Shown here: positions 15,101 through 23,133 of the stretch, piece after piece
Layout of the letters: each line of letters begins with the position of its first letter
Numbering within the stretch: position 1 is the stretch's first letter
NCBI GenBank assembly: GCA_002364245.1
Contig: DEXR01000010.1
Span: forward strand, 1 to 36,649
Direction: 5' to 3'
DNA length: 36,649 bases
Source of the DNA: Flavobacteriaceae bacterium UBA3179
GTDB lineage: Bacteria; Bacteroidota; Bacteroidia; Flavobacteriales; Flavobacteriaceae
Notes under the pieces: generated by a model
Seen by the model: the letters and a program-made list of their open reading frames with translations, nothing else
Databases searched by the model: none
What the model was told of the DNA's origin: nothing
Translations under genes and position numbers: made by a program

Positions 15101-15866
15101 TGAGGATACTTTTTTAGTTGGCTATGTGCTTTTTGATAAGCTGGATGGCTATGCAGAGGTTGATGTAGTGGAAAATGCTCAAGCACTTATTCAACAAAAG
15201 ATAGATAACGGTGAGCTAATTGTACCAAAAGGAATTAACTATCGCTTTACAGGTACATACGAAAACCAATTAAGAGCCGAAAAAACGCTAAGTGTGGTCG
15301 TGCCCTTGGCATTAGCTATCATATTCCTGATTCTATATTTCCAGTTTCGTTCAGTAAGTACATCGCTAATGGTATTTACTGGTATTGCCGTAGCCTTTGC
15401 GGGTGGGTTCTTAATGATTTGGGGTTATGGACAGGATTGGTTCCTGAATTTTAGCTTTTTTGGAGAAAACCTGCGAGACCTGTTCCAAATGCACACAATA
15501 AACTTAAGTGTAGCTGTATGGGTTGGTTTTATCGCCCTGTTTGGTATTGCAACAGATGATGGTGTGGTGATGGCCACCTATCTCACTCAAACATTTGATA
15601 AAAACAAACCAACAGATAAATCTGGGATTAGAGCATCTGTAGTCGAAGCAGGGGAGAAACGAATTCGTCCCTGTTTGATGACGACCGCCACTACCATACT
15701 CGCTTTACTGCCCGTATTAACATCAACAGGAAGAGGGAGTGATATAATGATTCCTATGGCTATCCCATCTTTTGGGGGGATGCTCATAGCACTTGTGACC
15801 CTATTTGTAGTACCGGTTTTGTTTAGCTGGACAAAAGAATTTCAATTGAAAAGAACTATTAGATGA
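12126..15866 (+). CDS. cusA: CusA/CzcA-type heavy-metal RND efflux pump
   Basis: Inner-membrane proton-driven pump of 1246 residues that would export Cu(I)/Ag(I), or a related metal, through the CusCBA complex. The start is the ATG at 12126 (MLNKSIKFLIENK), the normal family start; the frame is open from 12081. Family motifs: IPDIGENQQIVFTKWDGRSP (about 48-67), IRSSSMFGFSSIYIIF and GLGQIYWYTLEGR. The TM4 aspartate is in GTMVD (about 429). Methionines sit near the central site (LVMLQTGMRAPMGIKV). It is about 200 residues longer than E. coli CusA. One extra hydrophobic block (about 525-625) lies between TM6 and TM7, and one acidic soluble insert lies at about 738-825. The E939/K984 relay positions of CusA appear as D and C (ATDDG, RPCLMT). 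The gene overlaps the TolC gene by 4 bases. Confidence 0.93.
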   Translation: MLNKSIKFLIENKLVAVLLLALFVAWGVVNAPFEWNTGSLPRNPVAVDAIPDIGENQQIVFTKWDGRSPQDIEDQITYPLTTSLLGIPGVKTIRSSSMFGFSSIYIIFEEDIEFYWSRSRILEKLNSLPAGLLPEGVNPALGPDATGLGQIYWYTLEGRDENGNVTGGWDLQELRSIQDFYVKYALSSASGVSEVASIGGYVLEYQVDVNPELMRQYNIGLNEVVKAVKQSNKDVGAQTLEINQAEYLIRGLGYIKKLSDLENAVVTSKDFTSIRIKDIAKVTHGPATRRGILDKEGAEVVGGVVVARYGANPMEVINNVKEKINELSSGLPSKTLSDGRTSQLTIVPFYDRTELIQETLGTLDEALTLEILITIFVIIIMVFNLRASVLISGLLPVAVLMVFISMKLFNVDANIVALSGIAIAIGTMVDVGVILSENVLRHIDENEEKLPMNTVVYNATAEVSGAILTAVMTTIISFIPVFTMIGAEGKLFRPLAFTKTAALTASLIVALFLIPPFAAYLFKKRNLKTSFSYMLNGALIVFGVLSLILGYPLGLILVAFGVVGFLSLKEKITSKRANIINIFVSAFAIIFLLAEYWRPLGVDRSILINLIFVGLICFGLLGVFTLFRNYYVRILNWALRNKLLFLSIPTAIVIFGVMIMRNTGKEFMPSLNEGSFLLMPTSMPHAGVEENKRVLQQLDMAVASIPEIETVVGKSGRTESALDPAPLSMYENVIQYKSEYILNENRKRQRFKVNEDGLFVLKDGSLVTNPNSEIEVEDDDYKASKITDPFSVTSSQLIPDDDGEYFRNWRPEIESPDDIWKEIVKVTKLPGVTSAPKLQPIETRLVMLQTGMRAPMGIKVKGQDLKEIEAFGVQLEDILKQAEGVKEEAVFADRIVGKPYLLIDIDRERLARYGVTIEQVQQVIQVSVGGMVLSQTVEGRERYGIRVRYPRELRANPNDLKDIYVPVEKGSPVPLSELATIRYEQGPQVIKSEDTFLVGYVLFDKLDGYAEVDVVENAQALIQQKIDNGELIVPKGINYRFTGTYENQLRAEKTLSVVVPLALAIIFLILYFQFRSVSTSLMVFTGIAVAFAGGFLMIWGYGQDWFLNFSFFGENLRDLFQMHTINLSVAVWVGFIALFGIATDDGVVMATYLTQTFDKNKPTDKSGIRASVVEAGEKRIRPCLMTTATTILALLPVLTSTGRGSDIMIPMAIPSFGGMLIALVTLFVVPVLFSWTKEFQLKRTIR

Positions 15867-17080
15867 GATATATAATTGTAATAGCACTTGTTTTTATTGC
15901 TTTCGCGAAAGCTGATGCACAACAACTGGCATCCTATATTCAGGAAGCCGAAAATAACAGTCCAGAAATTCAAGCATTTGAGCTGCGTTACAATATCGCC
16001 GAAGAAAAAGTAAACGAAGCCGATTGGTTACCTAACACGCTTGTTGGCGCGGGTTATTTTGTTAGTGAACCCGAAACCAGAACAGGTGCACAACGTGCAC
16101 GCTTTTCGGTATCACAAATGCTACCTTGGTTTGGCACCGTTACCGCAAGAGAAAATTATGCGAGTTCAATGGCAGATGCTCAATATGTGGATATTGTCAT
16201 TGCGAAACGAAGATTAGCACTATCAGTATCGCAATCCTATTACAAACTATATTCAATCAAGGCAAAACAACTTGTTTTGGATGAAAACATTCAGTTGTTG
16301 GAAACCTATGAGCGTTTGGCATTGACCTCTGTAGAAGTTGGAAATGCCTCGGCTGTTGATGTGCTGCGGTTACAGATTCGGCAAAACGAACTGGTGCAGC
16401 AAAAGGAAGTATTGGAACAAGATTACTTAGCAGAACAAACGGTATTTAATAATTTATTGAATCGCGACGAAACACTTGAAGTCCAAGTACCACAAGAGTT
16501 GACTATTCCTGATGAAGAACCATTGGTCTCTAATGAGAACCTCAAACTCAATCCAGAGCTTTTAAAATATGATAAGCTGTACGAATCTGTTGAGCAGTCA
16601 GAAGCATTAAACCAAAAAGAGAGTGCGCCAAACATAGGTTTTGGATTGGATTATGTTCCGGTTTCAGAGCGTCCCGATATGAATTTTTCCGATAACGGAA
16701 AGGATATCGTGATGCCAATGGTTTCAATCTCAATTCCAATTTTCAATAATAGGTACAAGTCAATTACCAAGCAAAATGAATTGAGACAGTTAGAGATTAC
16801 ATCACAAAAAGAAGATAGGTTAAATAGACTTGAAACGCTTCTTGCACAGGCTCAGTACAACCGAAACAGTATGAAAATAAAGTTTAATGTTCAGTCAAAA
16901 AATTTGCAACAGGCTAATGACGCAGAAGAAATATTGATTAAGAACTATGAAACAGGTACGATAGATTTCAATGACGTATTGGACGTTCAGGAACTTCAGT
17001 TGAAGTTTCAGATAAACCTAATTGAATCCATTAAAGGCTATTATACAGAGTATGCTATGGTTAATTATCTAAGTAGTTAA
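15863..17080 (+). CDS. TolC/CusC-type outer-membrane efflux channel
   Basis: 405 residues with a signal peptide (about 1-19, ending ADAQQ) and two copies of the OEP helical-hairpin and barrel unit. These include the conserved helical regions RRLALSVSQSYYKLYSIK (about 113-130) and, late in the second half, NYETGTIDFNDVLDVQELQL. It would form the trimeric duct for CusA-CusB. The start codon overlaps the cusA stop as ATGA, so translation is coupled. The matching adaptor CusB is unusually far away, about 13 kb downstream (30488). Confidence 0.9.
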   Translation: MRYIIVIALVFIAFAKADAQQLASYIQEAENNSPEIQAFELRYNIAEEKVNEADWLPNTLVGAGYFVSEPETRTGAQRARFSVSQMLPWFGTVTARENYASSMADAQYVDIVIAKRRLALSVSQSYYKLYSIKAKQLVLDENIQLLETYERLALTSVEVGNASAVDVLRLQIRQNELVQQKEVLEQDYLAEQTVFNNLLNRDETLEVQVPQELTIPDEEPLVSNENLKLNPELLKYDKLYESVEQSEALNQKESAPNIGFGLDYVPVSERPDMNFSDNGKDIVMPMVSISIPIFNNRYKSITKQNELRQLEITSQKEDRLNRLETLLAQAQYNRNSMKIKFNVQSKNLQQANDAEEILIKNYETGTIDFNDVLDVQELQLKFQINLIESIKGYYTEYAMVNYLSS

Positions 17081-17152
17081 GAATTGAACGAAAAAAGATA
17101 AATAATTTAATCACAATGCATTATAGTAATATGAATTTAAAAACAGAGAACA

Positions 17153-19525
17153 ATGATTAGAAAAATGATGATGATAATTGTGCTTCTTATTTCAACAAAG
17201 AGTATAGCACAATTTGTAGCTAACAAGACTGAAGAAAATATAGATAATTGGCCAGAACGAGTCTATGACCTTACCATTGACTACGAGACTGTAAATTTTA
17301 CTGGCAAAGATGTCAAGGCTATGACCATTAATGGTGGTATCCCAGGACCTAATCTTGAGTTTAATGAAGGTGAGTTTGCCATTATTAATGTGACCAATAA
17401 AATGGATGAGGAAACATCTGTACATTGGCACGGTTTAATTCTTCCAAACTTTTACGACGGCGTGCCTTATCTAACTACACCACCAATTAAACCGGGTGAA
17501 ACCCAACAATACAAATTCGCACTGAAACAATCTGGTACGTACTGGTATCATTCACATACAGGTCTACAAGAGCAAAGAGGCGTTTATGGCTCAATTCAAA
17601 TCAATCCTAAAAAAACTGATTTAGAATATGACAAAGACTTGGTACTCGTCCTCTCAGATTGGATGGATGAAAACCCCAAGACACAGCTTAGAAACTTAAA
17701 GCGTGGCAATGAGTGGTATCTTATAAAGAAAAACCAAGTACAAAGTTGGGACAAGGTTATTGCCAAGGGAGCTGTAGGTGCAAAATTAGAAATGATGTGG
17801 TACAGAATGCCCGATATGGCAATTTTAGATAATTATTATGATAAGTTTTTTATTAATGGAGGGGCAGAACAGAATTATCCCGATTTCAGTCCCGGCGAAA
17901 AGGTTAGAGTACGATTTATAAATGCCGCAGCTGCTTCTTACTTCTGGCTCACGTTCGGTGGTGAAGATCCAATGTTGGTTTCAGCAGATGGTCTGGATGT
18001 TGTCCCCGTAAAGAAAAACAAAACACTAATCGGTGTTGCAGAAACCTATGACTTTATTGTAACCATCCCAGAAAGCGGAAAATTGGAAATACTTGCTACC
18101 TCACAAGATGGTTCTGGTCAGGCATCAGCTTATTTAGGAACCGGCAAAATTTTGAATGCGCCTAAAGTTCCAAAACCAGACTTGATAAAGCAAATGCAAG
18201 AAATGATGTCAATGGATATGAAAATGGGCGCACCTGCAGCCAAGTTCAATCCTTCAAAGAACGATTCCATTGAAAAGATGAAAAAATATGCGATGAAGAT
18301 GGATGGAATGCAAATGGACGGAATGAATATGAAAGACGATAATATGAAGATGGATGGGATGCAGAAAGACAAAGATTCCACGAAAATGAAGCACGACGAA
18401 ATGGCTCACGAAGATATGAAAATGGAAAGTGACAACGGGCAAATGAACGGCGGAATGAAAATGGGCTATATCGTGCCGCAAGACAAGGTTATTGGCGACA
18501 ATATGAAAACAGGAGGAAATCCAGAATTTAACTATAACTATTTAAAAGCACCGGGAAACACTGAGTTTGAAGATGGAAAACCTGTGCGTGAAATGCTTTT
18601 CAACCTAACGGGAAATATGAATCGCTACGTATGGTCTATCAACGGTGTTCCGCTTTCTGAAACCGATAAAATTAAAATCAACCAAGGCGAAGTGGTTCGT
18701 ATAACCCTGAACAATATGACGATGATGCATCACCCTATGCACCTACACGGTCACTTTTTTAGGGTGCTTAATGAAAATGGCGAGCGTAGTCCGTTAAAGC
18801 ATACTGTAAACGTTGCACCTATGCAGAAAGTGGTTATCGAATTTGATGCCGTTGAGTATGGCGATTGGTTTTTCCATTGCCACGTACTTTACCATATAAA
18901 TAGTGGGATGGCAAGGGTCTTCAGCTATGATACACCACGGGATGAAAGATTAAAAGGCTATCCACTTACTAATTTGACCACAGAAGCAGACCATATGTGG
19001 ACTTGGGGAGAAGTTACTGGCGCAAGCCATATGACAGAATTGTTTTATACAGCAACCAATATACGTAACCAGTTCATAGTAAGAGGAGAATATGGTTGGA
19101 ATGAAAATTTAGAAGCAGAGTTTACATACGAGCGTTGGCTCAATAGTTACTTCAGGGTTTTTGGTGGTGTAAATGTTGAAAATGAAGGCGAAGATAGTCT
19201 TGATGAGATTTCCACTACGGGTGTAGTCGGTGTGAGGTATCTACTTCCATTACTTATAGATTCCGATTTGAGAATAGATAATAAACTAAGACCAACAATC
19301 TCTTTCGCCACAGCAACAATGATATTTAGAAATGTTGCACTGTACGGTGAGTACGAATACCAAATGGACTTTGGTTGGGTTACAGATTTTGAGGAAGGAA
19401 CTGATTTTAAAGAAGAAACTACTTGGCAAGTAGGTTTAGAGTTCGTTTTGAGTCGTGATTTCTCTTTGATGGGGAGCTATGACAACCGATTTGGAGCAGG
19501 TGGAGGATTATCGCTAAGATTTTAA
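17153..19525 (+). CDS. Multicopper oxidase (CopA/CueO-like) fused to a CopB-like outer-membrane barrel
   Basis: 790 residues with a signal peptide (MIRKMMMIIVLLISTKSIAQ). The oxidase part has all copper signatures: HWHG (91-94), WYHSH (131-135), HHPMHLHGHFF (about 524-534) and FFHCHVLYHINSGMAR (about 572-587). It would oxidise Cu(I) to Cu(II) outside the inner membrane. A Met/Asp/Lys-rich insert with MDGMQMDGMNMK (about 345-445) sits before the last cupredoxin domain, as in CueO and CopA. Residues from about 620 to 790 are not cupredoxin. They alternate like beta strands, begin with FIVRGEYGWNENLEAEFTYE and end in GGGLSLRF with a terminal F, resembling CopB (PF05275). The fusion would tether the oxidase to the outer membrane. 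Confidence 0.9.
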   Translation: MIRKMMMIIVLLISTKSIAQFVANKTEENIDNWPERVYDLTIDYETVNFTGKDVKAMTINGGIPGPNLEFNEGEFAIINVTNKMDEETSVHWHGLILPNFYDGVPYLTTPPIKPGETQQYKFALKQSGTYWYHSHTGLQEQRGVYGSIQINPKKTDLEYDKDLVLVLSDWMDENPKTQLRNLKRGNEWYLIKKNQVQSWDKVIAKGAVGAKLEMMWYRMPDMAILDNYYDKFFINGGAEQNYPDFSPGEKVRVRFINAAAASYFWLTFGGEDPMLVSADGLDVVPVKKNKTLIGVAETYDFIVTIPESGKLEILATSQDGSGQASAYLGTGKILNAPKVPKPDLIKQMQEMMSMDMKMGAPAAKFNPSKNDSIEKMKKYAMKMDGMQMDGMNMKDDNMKMDGMQKDKDSTKMKHDEMAHEDMKMESDNGQMNGGMKMGYIVPQDKVIGDNMKTGGNPEFNYNYLKAPGNTEFEDGKPVREMLFNLTGNMNRYVWSINGVPLSETDKIKINQGEVVRITLNNMTMMHHPMHLHGHFFRVLNENGERSPLKHTVNVAPMQKVVIEFDAVEYGDWFFHCHVLYHINSGMARVFSYDTPRDERLKGYPLTNLTTEADHMWTWGEVTGASHMTELFYTATNIRNQFIVRGEYGWNENLEAEFTYERWLNSYFRVFGGVNVENEGEDSLDEISTTGVVGVRYLLPLLIDSDLRIDNKLRPTISFATATMIFRNVALYGEYEYQMDFGWVTDFEEGTDFKEETTWQVGLEFVLSRDFSLMGSYDNRFGAGGGLSLRF

Positions 19526-19528
19526 GAA

Positions 19529-20836
19529 ATGGCACAATACAAGAAAAATAGTTTGAGTTTAACCGGAGCGGTATCGCTTGGTACTGGTGTAATGATAGGT
19601 GCAGGAATATTTGCCTTATTAGGACAGGTAGCTGAGTTATCAGGGCAATGGTTTCCGTATGCATTTCTTGTAGGCGCTATCATTTCAGGATTTAGTGCAT
19701 ATACGTATGTGAAACTTTCCAATGCATATCCATCTGCTGGCGGTATTGCTACCTATCTAAAAAAGATATATGGTAAGGGTGCGGTAACAGCTTCTGGAGC
19801 GTTACTAATGGCACTTTCAATGGTCATTAATGAAAGTTTGGTAGCACGTACTTTTGGTTCGTACACGCTTCAATTATTCGATATAAATGACAATAGTGTT
19901 TGGGTGCCTATCCTTGGGGTAGTGCTGTTAATCGTTGCGTTTTTAATCAATATTTCTGGAAACAATATCATTGGCAAATCTTCCTTTGTAATGGCTATTT
20001 TAAAAATTGGAGGTATTGCAATTTTTGCCATTGGTGGATTATGGGCGGCAGGATTTTCATTTTCTGAAGTTGTCCCTTCAGAAAGTTTGACAGAATACCC
20101 CATTACCAATTATTTAGGAGCCTTGGCCCTTTCAATCTTAGCTTATAAGGGCTTTACCACGATTACGAATAGTGGTGAGGAAATCACCAACCCCAATAAA
20201 AATGTAGGGCGTGCAATTATAATATCACTGGTTATCTGTACCGTGGTATATCTACTTGTTGCATTTGCTGTTTCTTCTAACCTTACTATTGAAGAAATAA
20301 TCAAAGCTAAGGACTATTCATTGGCCGAGGCATCAAGGCCTGCTTTCGGAAAGTACGGATTGTGGTTCACGGTGGGTATCGCAATCATAGCTACTATCTC
20401 AGGTGTGGTAGCAAGCATTTTTGCAGTGTCAAGGATGACTACAATGCTAACTCAGATGAATCTAATTCCCCATAAACATTTTGGGTTACCTGGTAAGTTG
20501 CAAAAACATATGCTCATTTACACCGTGGTTTTGGCACTTACAATGACCATTCTTTTTGACCTTACAAGAATTGCCTCACTAGGTGCTATTTTCTATCTAA
20601 TTATGGATATAGGAATTCATTGGGGCGTACTTAAAAATATGAGAAAAGAGATAAACGCCCGTGCCTCTATTCTATATACTGCTATATTATTGGATTGTAT
20701 TGTTTTGGCCGCGTTCTTATTGATAAAGGCTTCTAGCGACCTACTGGTCGTAATTGTAGCTGCAATACTGATGGTGTTGATTTTTTTAGGCGAAAAATGG
20801 TTTCTAAAAAATAAAAGTGAAGAAAAAGAAAAATAG
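19529..20836 (+). CDS. APC-family amino-acid/polyamine permease
   Basis: 435 residues with about 12 transmembrane helices. The first helix has the APC signature TGVMIGAGIFALLG (about 17-30), and another conserved block is GFTTITNSGEEITNPNKNVG (about 208-227), with the family motif EEI.NP. It imports or exchanges an amino acid or amine; the substrate is unknown. It starts 3 bases after the oxidase stop, so it belongs to the copper operon. Uptake of histidine, cysteine or another metal-binding amino acid would fit but is not shown. Confidence 0.85.
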   Translation: MAQYKKNSLSLTGAVSLGTGVMIGAGIFALLGQVAELSGQWFPYAFLVGAIISGFSAYTYVKLSNAYPSAGGIATYLKKIYGKGAVTASGALLMALSMVINESLVARTFGSYTLQLFDINDNSVWVPILGVVLLIVAFLINISGNNIIGKSSFVMAILKIGGIAIFAIGGLWAAGFSFSEVVPSESLTEYPITNYLGALALSILAYKGFTTITNSGEEITNPNKNVGRAIIISLVICTVVYLLVAFAVSSNLTIEEIIKAKDYSLAEASRPAFGKYGLWFTVGIAIIATISGVVASIFAVSRMTTMLTQMNLIPHKHFGLPGKLQKHMLIYTVVLALTMTILFDLTRIASLGAIFYLIMDIGIHWGVLKNMRKEINARASILYTAILLDCIVLAAFLLIKASSDLLVVIVAAILMVLIFLGEKWFLKNKSEEKEK

Positions 20837-20869
20837 ATAGACGATTTATAAATTTCAAAAAATAATAAA

Positions 20870-21430
20870 ATGAAAACAACAGTAAAACTTTTAATGGTAA
20901 TAGGAATATTAGGAACATTCGTTGGTTGCAAATCAACTTTCAATGCAAGTGAAACTATGCAGGTTGAAGAAAATAGAAATGCTGTTTATGAAGAAATCAT
21001 TTCAAACCCTGTTCAGTTTGCTGCATTCATAAGTGAGGCTCGAAAAAATGAAGAAGCCAAAATGATATTGATGAAATCCCATATGGAACAAATGGAATCT
21101 GGCAATATGAAAGTGATGATGCAGAAAAACCCTGAGATGAAAGAAAAAATGCAATCGCATATGCAAAAGATGATGGATGAAAACCCAGAAATGAAGGTGA
21201 AGATGCAAGAGAAGATGCTTAACAAAATGATGCAGAGCGAAAAAGGGAGAAAAATGCTTATGGAAAAAATTCACGGTAATGATGAAATGAAAAAAGAGAT
21301 GAAAAAAAGAATGTCACAAATGATGGATGAGAACCCCGAAATGATGAAAGAAATGATGCAAAAGATGATGGAAAAAAATCCAGAAATGATGCAGAAAATG
21401 AAAGAAAAGATGAAGAATAAAGGGCAGTAA
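20870..21430 (+). CDS. Methionine-rich lipoprotein with NPEM repeats
   Basis: 186 residues with a lipoprotein signal (GTFVGC, C20). About 37 methionines are present, together with many Lys and Glu, so the mature part is a charged helix rich in Met. Four repeats begin with NPEM: NPEMKEKM, NPEMKVKM, NPEMMKEM and NPEMMQKM. The N-terminal region (ENRNAVYEEIISNPVQFAAF) resembles the same region of the lipoprotein at 6534, so the two may share ancestry while their Met-rich tails diverged. Proposed role: Cu(I)/Ag(I) binding in the periplasm (inference). Confidence 0.8.
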   Translation: MKTTVKLLMVIGILGTFVGCKSTFNASETMQVEENRNAVYEEIISNPVQFAAFISEARKNEEAKMILMKSHMEQMESGNMKVMMQKNPEMKEKMQSHMQKMMDENPEMKVKMQEKMLNKMMQSEKGRKMLMEKIHGNDEMKKEMKKRMSQMMDENPEMMKEMMQKMMEKNPEMMQKMKEKMKNKGQ

Positions 21431-21488
21431 ATTTCCGAAATCTATTGGCAATGAGAACAGTTTATTTAACAATTAAAAAGATATAGTT

Positions 21489-21680
21489 ATGATGATGTGG
21501 TGGTGGATACTAATACCGATTGTTTTGATTTTAGCCATATTCCTGTTTAGAGGAGGAAGTTTGCGAAACTCTGGAAGTAAGGAAAATTCTATGGATATAC
21601 TAGACAACCGTTTTGCAAAGGGCGAAATATCAAAAGAGGAATACGAAGAACAAAAACGAACGATTAACTCTAAAAACTAA
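21489..21680 (+). CDS. Small SHOCT-domain membrane protein, second copy
   Basis: 63 residues: one N-terminal transmembrane helix (MMMWWWILIPIVLILAIFLF) followed by a SHOCT motif, MDILDNRFAKGEISKEEYEE. It shares the 12 residues NRFAKGEISKEE with the SHOCT protein at 5782. Three Met codons occur in a row at the start; the first is used here. It lies between the Met-rich lipoprotein and a DUF302 gene. Confidence 0.85.
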   Translation: MMMWWWILIPIVLILAIFLFRGGSLRNSGSKENSMDILDNRFAKGEISKEEYEEQKRTINSKN

Positions 21681-21684
21681 GAAG

Positions 21685-22074
21685 ATGAACTATTATTTCA
21701 ATAAAACCCTGAATGAGGACTTTGACAAAGTAATGGAAAAGGTTACTGAGGAACTGAAAAAAGAAGGTTTCGGAATACTAACAGAAATCAATGTAAATGA
21801 AACGCTAAAGAAGAAACTTGATGTTGATTTCAGAAGATATCAAATCTTAGGTGCTTGCAATCCACCATTTGCTCATAAGGCTCTAGAAGCAGAAGATAAA
21901 ATAGGTACGATGTTGCCTTGCAATGTTATAGTTCAACAAAAAAATGAAACTACAGTAGAGGTAGCGGCAATTAATCCGCTAGCATCGATGCAGGCAGTTG
22001 AGAATGAAAAATTAAATGATGTTGCCAATGAAATTACAGAGAGGCTCAAAAATGTTGTCAACCGATTGAAATAA
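21685..22074 (+). CDS. DUF302 domain protein
   Basis: 129 residues from the ATG at 21685, 4 bases after the SHOCT stop. The frame is open from 21613, but that region overlaps SHOCT. It carries the DUF302 core: TEELKKEGFGILTEINV (about 20-36), RYQILGACNPPFAHKALE (about 52-69) and LPCNVIVQQ. DUF302 proteins are small, cytoplasmic or membrane-linked, often encoded near metal genes, and of unknown function. The conserved cysteines (GACNPP, LPCN) could bind a metal. Confidence 0.88.
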   Translation: MNYYFNKTLNEDFDKVMEKVTEELKKEGFGILTEINVNETLKKKLDVDFRRYQILGACNPPFAHKALEAEDKIGTMLPCNVIVQQKNETTVEVAAINPLASMQAVENEKLNDVANEITERLKNVVNRLK

Positions 22075-22082
22075 AATATAGT

Positions 22083-22556
22083 ATGGAAAATAGCGAGGAC
22101 AAAAAACAAAGATTGCATAGTCAGAATTATACTGAGAGCCGAAACACATCTTACAGTATTGTTAGACGCTACGGTTCCATAACTTTTGATGAGGCACTAA
22201 CACAGTTAAGAGATGTTTTAAAGGACAAAGGATTTGACATCATCGGAGAAATGGATGTTACGGACTATCTGAAGGACTATGACATCGATATGTCTCACCT
22301 AATAATTATGATGGTTTGTCATAAAGAAACGACTGCCAACTTACTGTCCAACGATATCCAAATGACCTCACTCGTGCCTTGTAAAATTAGCATCAAAGTA
22401 ATCGAAGATGCTTCTTTAATCGAGGTTTCTATCGAAGACGTTGAGACAACTTGGGGCATCTCTGACAAATCCGAAATAGAAGAAATAGCAAAAAGCTTAG
22501 GACAAGATTTAAAAGAAATCTTAGACCATTTAGGTCCAAAACATTTTAAACTATAG
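22083..22556 (+). CDS. Divergent DUF302-like protein
   Basis: 157 residues. The DUF302 frame is visible in ITFDEALTQLRDVLKDKGF (about 37-55) and SLVPCKISIKVIED (about 96-109). Where the neighbour at 21685 has GACNPPFAHKAL, this protein has MVCHKETTANLL, keeping the Cys and helix but losing NPP. It probably arose by duplication and drifted. It follows the first DUF302 gene by 8 bases. Confidence 0.72.
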   Translation: MENSEDKKQRLHSQNYTESRNTSYSIVRRYGSITFDEALTQLRDVLKDKGFDIIGEMDVTDYLKDYDIDMSHLIIMMVCHKETTANLLSNDIQMTSLVPCKISIKVIEDASLIEVSIEDVETTWGISDKSEIEEIAKSLGQDLKEILDHLGPKHFKL

Positions 22557-22579
22557 ATTAATAATTTAATTCAAAAACA

Positions 22580-23116
22580 ATGAAAACACTATTTAAAACT
22601 TCAATTCTAACCCTTGCACTCATTGCAATTGTAAGCTGCAAGGAAAAACAAACCGTAGAAATTAACACCCCAGAAGAGGTGAAGGCGGCCAAGAAAAAAA
22701 CCGCAGATATCGCAGACCAAGGTTTTATTGACGGAATGACGGGAAAAGTATGGCATAATTATCTTGAAATCAAAATGGCACTTGTAAGAGACGATGCAGA
22801 AAAGGCAAGATCCATAAGTAAGGATATGGCTGCCTCTTTTGAAGAGGAAAGGACGGAGCTGAAAAACTTAGCACAAGATATGGCCAATACCGATGACATT
22901 GAAGCCCTGAGAAAATTGTTCGCACAATTTACCGAAAAGGCTGGGCCAATGTTTGAAGATGCACTATCTGAAGGAACCATATACAAAAAATTCTGCCCAA
23001 TGGCATTTAACAATGAAGGTGCCTATTGGTATGCTGATGTTAAAGAAATAACCAATCCCTATTTCGGAGATAAAATGTTGAAATGTGGGTCGGTAAAGAA
23101 AACTATTAATAAATAA
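22580..23116 (+). CDS. DUF3347 lipoprotein (copy 1)
   Basis: 178 residues with a lipoprotein signal ending in IAIVSC (C20). The DUF3347 domain is helical. Near the C-terminus it has FCPMAFNNEGAYW, then NPYFGDKMLKCGSV, which holds the paired cysteines that define the family. This copy is the most divergent of four in the window and lacks the His-rich segment of the others. Likely role: a periplasmic copper-binding partner of CusB-type adaptors (inference from the fusion at 30488). It leads the block of three DUF3347 genes. Confidence 0.88.
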   Translation: MKTLFKTSILTLALIAIVSCKEKQTVEINTPEEVKAAKKKTADIADQGFIDGMTGKVWHNYLEIKMALVRDDAEKARSISKDMAASFEEERTELKNLAQDMANTDDIEALRKLFAQFTEKAGPMFEDALSEGTIYKKFCPMAFNNEGAYWYADVKEITNPYFGDKMLKCGSVKKTINK

Positions 23117-23133
23117 CCCTTAAATAAACAAAG

